Shown here in pieces: positions 4,660 to 11,245 of a DNA stretch of 11,245 nucleotides. The stretch is from an uncultured Eubacteriales bacterium (GTDB lineage Bacteria; Bacillota; Clostridia; Oscillospirales; Oscillospiraceae): assembly GCA_900549705.1 (NCBI GenBank), contig URPI01000063.1, forward strand, positions 1 through 11,245. The letters are read 5' to 3'. The position numbers and the translations under genes are program-made. Position 1 is the stretch's first letter. The number at the start of each line of letters is the position of its first letter. The notes under the pieces were generated by a model. The model did no database searches. It was not told the origin of the DNA and was given only the letters and a program-made list of their open reading frames with translations.

Positions 4660-6957
4660 TTGGCAATTCTGAAATGTAAATACTGCGGCGGGAACATCTC
4701 CCCCTTCCCGGAAAACCAGCTGGGAACCTGCACCAGCTGCGGTGCAATGATGACGCTGCCCAAAAATACCGATAAGCAATATGCTTCTGCCTATAATGCG
4801 GGCAATTATTTTCGCAGAGCGGGGCAGTTTGACAAGGCCCTGGCCATTTACCAGAAGCTTCTGTCCCAGGACGAAACCGATGCCGAAAGTTGCTGGTGCA
4901 GTGCCCTGTGCCGGTTTGGTGTACAATATTACGAGGAGGACGGCGTTTACCACCCCGCCGTGCTCCGGCCAACCAGCGGAAACTTTCTGGAAAGCAGCGA
5001 CTATCTAGCCGCCATCTCCTTCTCCGGCGGTGCCGTGCAGCTGCTGTATGAAAAGGAAGCACGCCGCATTGCACAGGCCATGGCTGCGCCTGATTCCTCC
5101 GATGCCGGCATTCCAGAGGCTGCCCCTGCGACACCCCCACCGGAAGCATCCATCCCTCCCGCACCAAAACCCAACGCTCCCCTGCCCCCCGACACCTTGG
5201 TGAAGCAGGGTTTTGAAAAGCTGGGGCAGAAGAACTGGGAGGAAGCAGACGGCTGCTTTGCCCAGGCATTGGAGAAGCAGCCCGAAAACGACATGGCAAG
5301 CCTCGGGCGGCTGCTGGCACAGTTCCGCTGCGCCACCCCCAAAGAACTGCCGAATTGCGGCCAGGATATCAGCCAAAGCGAATATTATGCAAAGGCGCTG
5401 CAATCAGCAAACGTTACCGTAAAAAAATACCTGCTTTCCAGCGTTAAGCAGATTCAGCGCAAATCTCAGCTTGATAAAATTGAAACAGCCTACCTACAGG
5501 CCCGCACCGTCATGACAGCAGCCGCCAGCGAAGCGCAATACCGCCAGGCTGCCCAGCTGTTTGCCAAATTGAACGACTATAAGGATTCCAGAGCGCAGGT
5601 GCAGGAATGCCTGAAGCAAGCGGAGAATCTGCGCAAGGACGGCATCTACCGCACGGCGATAAAGGCCATGGAGCACAAAAAGGCAGCGGAGGCTGCCGCC
5701 CTGTTCCAGCAGCTCCCCGGCTGGCGGAATGCCGATGCGCTGGTACAGCAGTGCCAAACCCTGCAAGCAAACCAGGCGCACCGCAAGGGACGACGGGTGA
5801 AATTCTTCCGGCGGGCAGCAATAACGGTGGCAGTGGTGGCTGCACTGGCGGTGTCCGGCCGTCTTTTTATCCAAGAATACTGGATTCCCCAGCAAAACTA
5901 TGAGGCCGCCGAAACCATGCTGGAGGCAGGCAACCACGAAGAAGCCATTGAGGCATTTCAGGCACTGGGCACCTTTAAGGATTCGGCTGTACGGGCGCAG
6001 AACATTCAGGAGGACTGGTATCAGCAGGCAGAGGTTCTGCTGAACGCCGGTGACTCCAGCCGTGCCGCTGCCATCTTCGGCGGACTGCGGGACTACAGCG
6101 ATGCCCGTGAGCGCAGCAACGCGCTGTGGGCCAGCATTGTGCAGCCGGAATATATCAGCGCCGGTGGCCGGTCTACCGCCGCCCTGCGGGTTGACCATAT
6201 GGTAAACGCCGTGGGCAACGACCAGGAAAAGCAGTGCCAGGTGGGTTCCTGGCTGAATATCACCTCGGTCTCTGCCGGATGGGCTCACACGCTGGGACTG
6301 CGAGCCGACGGAACCGTAGTCGCCGCCGGTTATAACGGCGATGGCCGCTGCGATGTGGACGACTGGCGGAACATGGTTGCCATTTCCGCCGGACAGTGGC
6401 ACACCGTTGGACTCAAGTCCAATGGCCGGGTGATTGGCCTGGGCTGCCCCAATGACGGGCGCATTGATTTGGACGGCTGGCGGGATATCATTGCCATCAG
6501 TGCCGGACGGAATCACACCGTGGGATTGTGTGCTGACCGCACCGCTGTTGCCGCAGGCAGCAACGACCGAAAGCAGTGCAATGTGGGCGGGTGGAAAAAT
6601 CTGCAAATGGTCTCTGCCGGAGGTGCTCACACCTTGGGGTTGACCCGGGATGGCAAAGTGCTTGTCACCGGCAGCAATGACGAAAACCAGTGCGATGTGC
6701 TGGACTGGGAAAACATCACCGCCGTTTCTGCCGGCTATTACCACAGCGTTGGACTGAAAGCGGACGGCACTGTGGTTGCCGTGGGACACAACGAGTACGG
6801 TCAGTGCAACGTCGGTGATTGGACGGATATTGTGGCCATCTCTGCCGGCGCCTGGCACACTGTCGGACTGAAAGCGGATGGCTCCGTAGTTGCGACCGGA
6901 CTGGACAGCAGTGAGCAATGCGACGTACTGGGATGGGATAATCTGCTGGTTCCGTAA
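4660..6957 (+). CDS. Membrane protein: zinc ribbon, TPR-like helices, one TM segment, RCC1-type beta-propeller
   Basis: 765 residues starting at TTG, chosen because AAAGGCGGTGA ends six bases before it. Order of parts: zinc ribbon with C6/C9 and C24/C27; TPR-like helices about 41-74; a proline-rich linker about 152-178; further TPR-like repeats about 181-375 with the 'YKDS' style common in Clostridia; basic residues KGRRVKFFRR then one hydrophobic helix about 386-401; more helical repeats about 405-490, including an FKDS block. Residues 495-760 are seven repeats of 38 residues with the core ISAGxxHTVGLKADGTVVAxG and QCxVxxW, the first degenerate, and a final NLLVP that could close the ring. 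Repeats of this kind form RCC1-like propellers. By the positive-inside rule the zinc ribbon and first TPRs are cytoplasmic and the propeller is outside. The ligand and role are unknown. It is monocistronic. Confidence 0.9.
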   Translation: MAILKCKYCGGNISPFPENQLGTCTSCGAMMTLPKNTDKQYASAYNAGNYFRRAGQFDKALAIYQKLLSQDETDAESCWCSALCRFGVQYYEEDGVYHPAVLRPTSGNFLESSDYLAAISFSGGAVQLLYEKEARRIAQAMAAPDSSDAGIPEAAPATPPPEASIPPAPKPNAPLPPDTLVKQGFEKLGQKNWEEADGCFAQALEKQPENDMASLGRLLAQFRCATPKELPNCGQDISQSEYYAKALQSANVTVKKYLLSSVKQIQRKSQLDKIETAYLQARTVMTAAASEAQYRQAAQLFAKLNDYKDSRAQVQECLKQAENLRKDGIYRTAIKAMEHKKAAEAAALFQQLPGWRNADALVQQCQTLQANQAHRKGRRVKFFRRAAITVAVVAALAVSGRLFIQEYWIPQQNYEAAETMLEAGNHEEAIEAFQALGTFKDSAVRAQNIQEDWYQQAEVLLNAGDSSRAAAIFGGLRDYSDARERSNALWASIVQPEYISAGGRSTAALRVDHMVNAVGNDQEKQCQVGSWLNITSVSAGWAHTLGLRADGTVVAAGYNGDGRCDVDDWRNMVAISAGQWHTVGLKSNGRVIGLGCPNDGRIDLDGWRDIIAISAGRNHTVGLCADRTAVAAGSNDRKQCNVGGWKNLQMVSAGGAHTLGLTRDGKVLVTGSNDENQCDVLDWENITAVSAGYYHSVGLKADGTVVAVGHNEYGQCNVGDWTDIVAISAGAWHTVGLKADGSVVATGLDSSEQCDVLGWDNLLVP
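6142..6942 (+). repeat. Seven tandem 114-bp coding repeats (RCC1 blades)
   Basis: The 38-codon unit recurs with period 114 bp from about 6142. Full copies begin at 6256, 6370, 6484, 6598, 6712 and 6826, each starting with Asn or Asp (NIT, NMV, DII, NLQ, NIT, DIV), and a degenerate copy comes first. Recurrent words are TCTGCCGG and GGACTG. The second-to-last and last copies share the longest identical stretches (VGLKADG). Confidence 0.85.
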
Positions 6958-6994
6958 CGATTGCCTCAGGCCATCACAAATTCATTTCTCCATC

Positions 6995-7032
6995 AAAAAC
7001 AATGCCCCCGGAAGCGGTTTGCTTCCGGGGGC
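6995..7032 (-). terminator. Hairpin terminator between convergent genes
   Basis: A perfect 12-bp stem (7004-7015 with 7021-7032), GCCCCCGGAAGC pairing with GCTTCCGGGGGC, has loop GGTTT. On the - strand it is followed by ATTGTTTTTG, a fair U-run, so it best serves the BMP lipoprotein gene. On the + strand it is followed by TGTGCGTTTATT and may also stop the propeller gene. Confidence 0.8.
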
Positions 7033-7057
7033 TGTGCGTTTATTGAGGATGTGTCAA

Positions 7058-8140
7058 TCAGGCAATTTCATTAACAGTGATGCTCACTTCGGGCATGGCC
7101 TCGGTGGAGTTGCTGACCTCGATTTCGCCGGAACGAATCTGCTCCTTCACTGCGTTGTACTCGTCAACGGTGAAGTGCTCCATGCTCCAGGTATCGGTGG
7201 GCAGACCCACATACTCGCCTTCCAGCAGGCCAAAGTTAGTCACCTTGCCGCCATAGGTTTCCCATTCGCCCTTGTTCAGGGTGTCCAGCATCAGCTCGGT
7301 GACGTTTTGCAGCTGCTTCATGGCAGAGGTCACAATCAGCTTGGAGATATAGCTCTGGTCAACGTCAACGCCGATAACCTTGCCGCCATTCTTCTCGGCT
7401 GCTTCCAGGGCGGAAGTGTAAATGCCGCCGCCGCAGGCAAACACAATCTCGGTGCCCTTCTGATACCAGCCTTCCATCTTGGCGGTGATTTCGGGGGAGC
7501 CGTTGAACTGGCCGCCGTAGGTGTAGTTCATTTCCACCTTGACATCCATTTCCTTGGCAGCGGCATCAGCGCCCTGCACGAAGCCGTAGCCATAGCGGAT
7601 GACGGCGGGAACGGCCATGCCGCCCAGGAAGCCCAGCTTGGTGTAGCCTTCCTTCACGGCTGCGTAGCCAGCCAGGAAGCCGGCCTGCTCCTCGGAGAAG
7701 GTCATGCAGGCCACGTTGGCGCTGGGATCATAGAAGGTGCTGTAGTCCAGGGTCAGGTCACCGGCAGCAACGTCAACCGCGATGAAATACACATCGGGGA
7801 ACTCGTCCTGCACGGTCAGAACAGTGGCGCCGAACAGGTAGCCGGGCATAACAACGACATTGGCGCCCTCGTTGACGGCCTGAGCAACAGACAGCACGCG
7901 GGCATCGGTGGAATCTTCGGTGGGCTGATAGTAGGTGTACTCGATGTTATTTGCCTTGCACCATGCCTCCACGCCCTGCCAGCAGGCCTGGTTGAAGGAC
8001 TCGTCATCAATGGTGCCCACGTCGGTCACCAGAGCGGCCTTGGTAATCACACCGGCATCGGCCTTTGCAGAGCCAACTGCACAGGTGCAGCAGGCAACCA
8101 GCATGGCAAGTGCCATCATCATGGACAGGAACTTTTTCAT
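7058..8140 (-). CDS. BMP-family ABC transporter substrate-binding lipoprotein
   Basis: 360 residues. A lipoprotein signal peptide (MKKFLSMMMALAMLVAC) ends in lipobox L14-V-A-C17, so the mature protein should be anchored by Cys17 on the outer face of the membrane. The mature part matches the BmpA/PnrA/Med family: VTDVGTIDDESFNQACWQG near residue 40 (the family motif is DVGGxxDxSFNQ), VNEGANVVVMPGYLFG, FIAVD, SEEQAGFLAGYAA, KLGFLGGMAVPAVIRYGYGFVQGA, ACGGGIYTSALEAA and VIGVDVDQSY. Characterised members bind purine nucleosides for ABC import, so nucleoside uptake is the likely role; simple sugars or other ligands cannot be excluded. GGGAGGT stands upstream of the ATG. No ATPase or permease gene is next to it; it appears to be transcribed alone. 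Confidence 0.93.
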   Translation of the reverse strand: MKKFLSMMMALAMLVACCTCAVGSAKADAGVITKAALVTDVGTIDDESFNQACWQGVEAWCKANNIEYTYYQPTEDSTDARVLSVAQAVNEGANVVVMPGYLFGATVLTVQDEFPDVYFIAVDVAAGDLTLDYSTFYDPSANVACMTFSEEQAGFLAGYAAVKEGYTKLGFLGGMAVPAVIRYGYGFVQGADAAAKEMDVKVEMNYTYGGQFNGSPEITAKMEGWYQKGTEIVFACGGGIYTSALEAAEKNGGKVIGVDVDQSYISKLIVTSAMKQLQNVTELMLDTLNKGEWETYGGKVTNFGLLEGEYVGLPTDTWSMEHFTVDEYNAVKEQIRSGEIEVSNSTEAMPEVSITVNEIA

Positions 8141-8231
8141 AAAAATACCTCCCTAAATAATATGTTACAGCCCGGTCAGGCAATAACGACAATGAAGGAC
8201 AGGTCGCTTCGGCCTATCGCACCCCGCTATT

Positions 8232-8260
8232 ATGGTATCATTCCATGATTTTCTTTGCAA
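8232..8260 (-). promoter_or_regulatory. Weak candidate promoter for the BMP lipoprotein gene
   Basis: On the - strand TTGCAA (8260-8255) and TACCAT (8237-8232) are 17 bases apart; each matches the consensus at four of six positions. An overlapping CATAAT (8234-8229) is a better -10 but lacks a well-placed -35. The leader would be about 85 bases. The gap 8141-8326 holds no gene. It does contain CCCCGC (8222-8227) and GCGGGG (8262-8267), which bracket this candidate. Confidence 0.35.
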
Positions 8261-8326
8261 GGCGGGGTTTTACACAAGAATTCCATCGGTTTTTTAGGCA
8301 CTATTTCGTCTTTCCCGGCAGGTAAG

Positions 8327-9604
8327 TCAATACTCCGCCAGCTTCCGGCAAGCCGCCGCCAGCTCCCGCAGGGTGGAGCAGCTGACCATGGGCACCAGCG
8401 CCGCCATGGTCTGAATGCTGCGCAGATATTGCCATTTGTTCTCCGGCACCGGGTTGAGCCAAATCACCCGTCCTGCCTGACGCTTGGCTTCCAGCACCGC
8501 CCGGACGGCACGGTTCTGGTCGATGGTTTTGCTGTCTGACAGGATAATCAGGGTTGACCCCTGCCCCAGCACCGGGGGACGCTGGGCGCACAATTCTTCC
8601 AGCGCCGTTCCCAAATCCGTGCCTCTGCCATAGATGCCGGAATCCCGCACGAAGCTGCGGAAGATGTCCATATTGTGCAGACAGTAAACATCCGCCTCCA
8701 CCATATGCTCGGAAAACAGAAACACCCGGGAGCTGTCGGACACCTGGTTCAGCGACTGGATAAACCGCAGGGCAAACTCCGAAAACTGAATCATCGAGCC
8801 GGACACATCGCACAAAATCACCAGGCGCTTGCGGTGCATCCGTTTTTTCCGGTAGCACAGGGTATGAAAGCTGCCGCCTGTTTCCAGTCCCTTGCGGATG
8901 GTGCGGCGGAATTCCAGCTTACCGGAATGCGCCTTGTTTTTTCGCTTGGAGGACAGCTCGCCGTTAATCTGCTTGGCAATGCTTTGGATGATGGCAATGG
9001 CCTTGGGGATTTCCGTATCCTGGAACGCCCCCAAATCCCGGTAGAGGATACCCACCTCCGGGTCAGCTTCCATGCACTGTTCCCCCGCCGACTCCATCAG
9101 CATTTGCTGCTCCATGATGGTCTTTGTGAATACAGAGTGGATAAATTCGTTATACAGCCCCGGGTTGCGCTCCATGTTGTTTTTGTAGCGCTCCACAAAA
9201 TCCTTGAGCCGCTGTCTGGCCTCCTGGGGCATGGTCATGTAGGTTTCCCGCTGCCGGTTATCCAGCCGTGCCTGCTGCCCCACTTCCTCCAATTCCTGCT
9301 CCGCCTCCTGGCGGCGCTGCTCCATCTCCTGCTCCCGCTGCTGCTGCTCCTGCGCCTGGCGGCGCATCTCCTCCTCGGTGATGAAAAATCCCTCAAAGAC
9401 GCTGTCAAAGGCCAGCTGCTCCTCCCGGGAGCTGGCAAACACCGTCCGCAATGCGGCTTTCACCTGCTCCCGGTCTGCCATCCCCAGGGCAATGAGGGTC
9501 TGGGCGGCATCCGCCGTCTCCGCCGGACTGACGGGCAGCCCTTTCAGCCGCAGCAGCCGGGAAAAGGCAGAGAGCTTCTCTAAGTATACCACAGGGTCAA
9601 CCAT
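8327..9604 (-). CDS. CoxE-like VWA-domain protein
   Basis: 425 residues, resembling the CoxE-type VWA family (COG3552). The N-terminal 75 residues are helical. Residues about 77-115 are a Glu/Gln/Arg-rich coiled coil. A central helical region precedes the VWA domain (about 258-420). The metal-ion-dependent adhesion site is complete: DVSGS gives Asp266, Ser268 and Ser270, Thr329 lies in GRGTDLG, and Asp357 in IILSDSKT. VWA proteins of this kind act as adaptors between a MoxR-family ATPase and its target; CoxE with CoxD helps mature the CO dehydrogenase active site. Its ATG lies inside the 3' end of the ATPase gene with an 8-base overlap, implying coupled synthesis. There is no signal peptide, so it is cytoplasmic. 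The target here is unknown. Confidence 0.9.
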   Translation of the reverse strand: MVDPVVYLEKLSAFSRLLRLKGLPVSPAETADAAQTLIALGMADREQVKAALRTVFASSREEQLAFDSVFEGFFITEEEMRRQAQEQQQREQEMEQRRQEAEQELEEVGQQARLDNRQRETYMTMPQEARQRLKDFVERYKNNMERNPGLYNEFIHSVFTKTIMEQQMLMESAGEQCMEADPEVGILYRDLGAFQDTEIPKAIAIIQSIAKQINGELSSKRKNKAHSGKLEFRRTIRKGLETGGSFHTLCYRKKRMHRKRLVILCDVSGSMIQFSEFALRFIQSLNQVSDSSRVFLFSEHMVEADVYCLHNMDIFRSFVRDSGIYGRGTDLGTALEELCAQRPPVLGQGSTLIILSDSKTIDQNRAVRAVLEAKRQAGRVIWLNPVPENKWQYLRSIQTMAALVPMVSCSTLRELAAACRKLAEY

Positions 9605-10487
9605 GGCTGTGCCCCTGGCAATGACCGCAGTGTTCCCCGGGCTGCTCCTGCTGAGAAAGCAGCTGCATATCCTCGTTGTTTTTCAGCACGAAGCCTGCCG
9701 TCTGCGCCATGGCATCCGGGGTCAGCTCCCGCAGCCCCAGGGCATCCAGCGCCGCCGCCCAATCCAGGGTTTCGGCAATGGAGGGCTTTTTCAGGATTGC
9801 CTCGTTGCTGCGCAGCTTCTGCACCGCCAGCGCCACCTGGGCGCACAGCCGGTCATCCACATGGGGCAGCTTCTTGCGCAGGATTGCCAGCTCCTTATTC
9901 ATATCCGGGTAGTCAATGTGCAAATAGGCGCACCGGCGGCGCAGCGCCTCCGACAGCGGCCTTGCCCGGTTGGAGGTCAGCACCACAAAGGGAACGGTTT
10001 TTGCCCGGATGGTGCCGATTTCCGGCACGGTCACCTGCTGCTCGGACAGCAGCTCCAGCAGGAAGGCTTCAAATTCCTCGTCCGCCTTGTCCACCTCGTC
10101 AATCAGCAGCACCACCGGCTGCTGAGAGCGGATGGATTTCAGCAGCGGGCGTTCCAGCAGGTATTCCTCGGAGAATAGGCTGTCCATCAGCTCCTCCCGC
10201 TGCTGGGCATCCCGGTTCACCTGAATGGAAAGCAGCTGCTTCTGATAGTTCCATTCATACAGCGCCTTGCTCTCATCCAGCCCCTCATAGCACTGTAGGC
10301 GCACCAGCTCCCGCCCCAAAGCGGATGCCATCACCTTGGCAATTTCCGTCTTGCCCACACCGGCATCGCCCTCAATCAGCAGGGGGCGACCCAGCAGCAG
10401 CGCCACATACAGCACCGTTGCCATGGTATCGTCATACACATATCCGGCTGCATCCATTTTCTGTTTCAGTTCTTCCAGCGTCATCAT
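9597..10487 (-). CDS. MoxR-family AAA+ ATPase (CoxD-like)
   Basis: About 296 residues. Walker A is GDAGVGKT at residues 40-47, Walker B is VVLLIDE at 125-131, sensor 1 is the Asn in LTSNRARPLSE (about 173), and the arginine cluster ALRRRCAYLHIDYP (about 181-194) holds the probable arginine finger. MoxR ATPases use ATP hydrolysis to remodel or insert cofactors into partner proteins, usually with a VWA protein encoded next door, as here. The start is ambiguous: GTG at 10490, ATG at 10487 and ATG at 10484 are in frame. AAGGAGG sits four, seven and ten bases before them, so 10487 is preferred. That ATG overlaps the HAD gene stop as TGATG. Confidence 0.94.
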   Translation of the reverse strand: MMTLEELKQKMDAAGYVYDDTMATVLYVALLLGRPLLIEGDAGVGKTEIAKVMASALGRELVRLQCYEGLDESKALYEWNYQKQLLSIQVNRDAQQREELMDSLFSEEYLLERPLLKSIRSQQPVVLLIDEVDKADEEFEAFLLELLSEQQVTVPEIGTIRAKTVPFVVLTSNRARPLSEALRRRCAYLHIDYPDMNKELAILRKKLPHVDDRLCAQVALAVQKLRSNEAILKKPSIAETLDWAAALDALGLRELTPDAMAQTAGFVLKNNEDMQLLSQQEQPGEHCGHCQGHSHG

Positions 10488-11107
10488 CACAGTTCCTCCT
10501 TACAGCGAATTCCCGCTTCCCGCATTTTTCGGCGCAGCAGCGCCACATCGCCGCTAAATTGGGCGGCCTTCATCCCTGCCTGAATGGCAGCTTCCACATT
10601 GGGGGCATTGTCATCGGTAAACCAGCACTGGCTGGGGTCCAGGTCAAATTTCCGGAACAGGCGCTGATAAATCTCCTGGGAGGGCTTCATAAGCCGCTCC
10701 TCGGCGGAGACCATCAGCCGGTCAAAGCACTCCGACCCGGGAATCCCCGGGAAATAGCCCCGCAGATTGGTTTCCGCATTGGAAAGCAGATAGATGCGGT
10801 AGCCATTTTCTTTCAGCTCCCGTACCAGCGCCGCCATGCCGGGCATGGGGGTCAGGAACCACTTATACCACTGCACCAGCGCCCACGCCGCCTGGTGCAA
10901 CCGCTCCGGCAAATGGGCACAGGCCGTCTGTGCCAGCTGCTCCTCGGTATATAACCCGGCATCCGCCTCTGTCCAAATGGGGTTTTGCAGCAGCTCCCGG
11001 TTTAGCAGCGTCTCATCCTCCCGGGATAGGTGCAGCTGGCCCAGCATCTTCACCGGGTCCCAGACAATCAGCACGCCGCCCATGTCAAAAATGATATTTT
11101 TAATCAA
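10487..11107 (-). CDS. HAD-superfamily hydrolase, YihX-like
   Basis: About 206 residues from a TTG start; AAAGGAG lies eight bases upstream of it. A longer frame to 11209 has no better site and adds a non-conserved, Arg/Pro-rich start. The HAD motifs are present: motif I FDMGGVL with nucleophile Asp8, motif II Ser109 in YLLSNAET, motif III Lys141 in LMKPS, and motif IV Asp165-Asp166 in WFTDDNAPNV. The usual second Asp of motif I is Gly10, as in the YihX subgroup (FDLGNV), which contains active sugar-phosphate phosphatases. The cap region between motifs I and II is helical (subfamily IA). The substrate is not predictable. It is the first gene of the coupled HAD-MoxR-VWA cluster. Confidence 0.9.
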   Translation of the reverse strand: MIKNIIFDMGGVLIVWDPVKMLGQLHLSREDETLLNRELLQNPIWTEADAGLYTEEQLAQTACAHLPERLHQAAWALVQWYKWFLTPMPGMAALVRELKENGYRIYLLSNAETNLRGYFPGIPGSECFDRLMVSAEERLMKPSQEIYQRLFRKFDLDPSQCWFTDDNAPNVEAAIQAGMKAAQFSGDVALLRRKMREAGIRCKEEL

Positions 11108-11150
11108 GGTACATTCTCCTTTCTTATTTGTGGAATGGCAAAATATAGGA

Positions 11151-11175
11151 GCGAATCGCATTCGCCCGCCGGCGG
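11151..11175. repeat. Two adjacent palindromes upstream of the HAD gene
   Basis: GCGAAT (11151-11156) and ATTCGC (11160-11165) form a 6-bp inverted repeat around CGC. It is followed at once by the perfect 10-bp palindrome CCGCCGGCGG (11166-11175). They lie 44-68 bases upstream of the TTG start, next to a TATATT (11147-11142, - strand) that could be a -10 box without a recognisable -35. They may be operators or a leader hairpin. Confidence 0.4.
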
Positions 11176-11226
11176 AGGGTACTGCGCCCCGTTGAATGGT
11201 GTACGCCAAAGTCTTCTGAGTTCTTG

Positions 11227-11245
11227 GCTTCCCCCGGGGGGAAGC
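11227..11245. terminator. Inverted repeat at the window edge, possible terminator
   Basis: GCTTCCCCC and GGGGGAAGC are inverted copies around a central G. The window ends at the last base, so any U-run on the + strand cannot be seen. On the - strand the next bases are CAAGAACTC, which is not a U-run. It may be the terminator of a gene outside the window. Confidence 0.4.

Noticed and set aside
4367..5320. 317-codon - strand open frame spanning the 142-bp element
   Set aside because: Most of it is antisense to the zinc-ribbon gene, and the rest crosses inverted repeats and promoters. The start has no ribosome binding site.
5494..6918. 474-codon - strand open frame opposite the RCC1 repeats
   Set aside because: Its apparent repeats mirror the 114-bp units of the real gene. 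It lacks a good ribosome binding site, and the + strand has a matching promoter and domain structure.
6890..8248. 452-codon + strand open frame opposite the BMP gene
   Set aside because: It is antisense to a gene with signal peptide, lipobox and family motifs, and it passes through the terminator hairpin.
8675..10954. Long + strand open frames opposite the VWA, MoxR and HAD genes
   Set aside because: The - strand genes carry complete MIDAS, Walker and HAD motifs and coupled overlaps; the + strand frames are compositional shadows of GC-rich codons.
10487..11209. Longer HAD start at 11209
   Set aside because: The extra 34 residues are unlike the family and cross two palindromes; the TTG at 11107 has a well-spaced AAAGGAG and begins just before motif I.

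Overview
The window looks like a chromosomal segment of a Gram-positive, moderately GC-rich gut-type Clostridia bacterium, most likely near the Oscillospirales. This is an inference. It rests on strong AGGAGG-type ribosome binding sites, two TTG starts, a BMP-family lipoprotein, the zinc-ribbon/TPR/RCC1 protein style and a short GGADGPT-type membrane peptide. No species can be named from the sequence alone, and nothing marks the segment as a phage, plasmid or transposon.

Layout. Positions 1-408 hold a promoter and a 51-residue single-span membrane protein on the + strand, closed by a strong hairpin terminator (409-447). Positions 446-4282, all on the - strand, form a compact operon read proB > proA > proC > aldo/keto reductase with two 4Fe-4S motifs. 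Its gaps are a 4-base overlap, 12 bases and about 13 bases. It supplies the route from glutamate to proline, and the last gene is an unexpected passenger. A divergent intergenic region (4283-4659) carries the proB promoter, a 34-bp imperfect palindrome, a 142-bp element built of nested inverted repeats, and a near-consensus + strand promoter. That promoter drives a 765-residue protein (4660-6957) with a zinc ribbon, TPR-like helices, one transmembrane segment and a predicted seven-bladed RCC1-type propeller outside the cell. A strong hairpin (7004-7032) separates it from a convergent BMP-family nutrient-binding lipoprotein (7058-8140, -).

The right end (8327-11107, -) is a translationally coupled cluster read HAD phosphatase > MoxR-type AAA+ ATPase > CoxE-like VWA protein. 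The genes overlap by 1 and 8 bases. AAA+ and VWA proteins of these families work as pairs to remodel or activate a target, but no target enzyme is visible here. The last 138 bases hold two palindromes and an inverted repeat that may be the terminator of a gene beyond the edge.

The most interesting items are the 142-bp element with a possible three-way-junction fold, the surface RCC1 propeller tethered to a cytoplasmic zinc ribbon, the free-standing OadB-like motif peptide, and the ferredoxin-type reductase inside a proline operon. No CRISPR array, tRNA, rRNA, transposase or integrase was seen.
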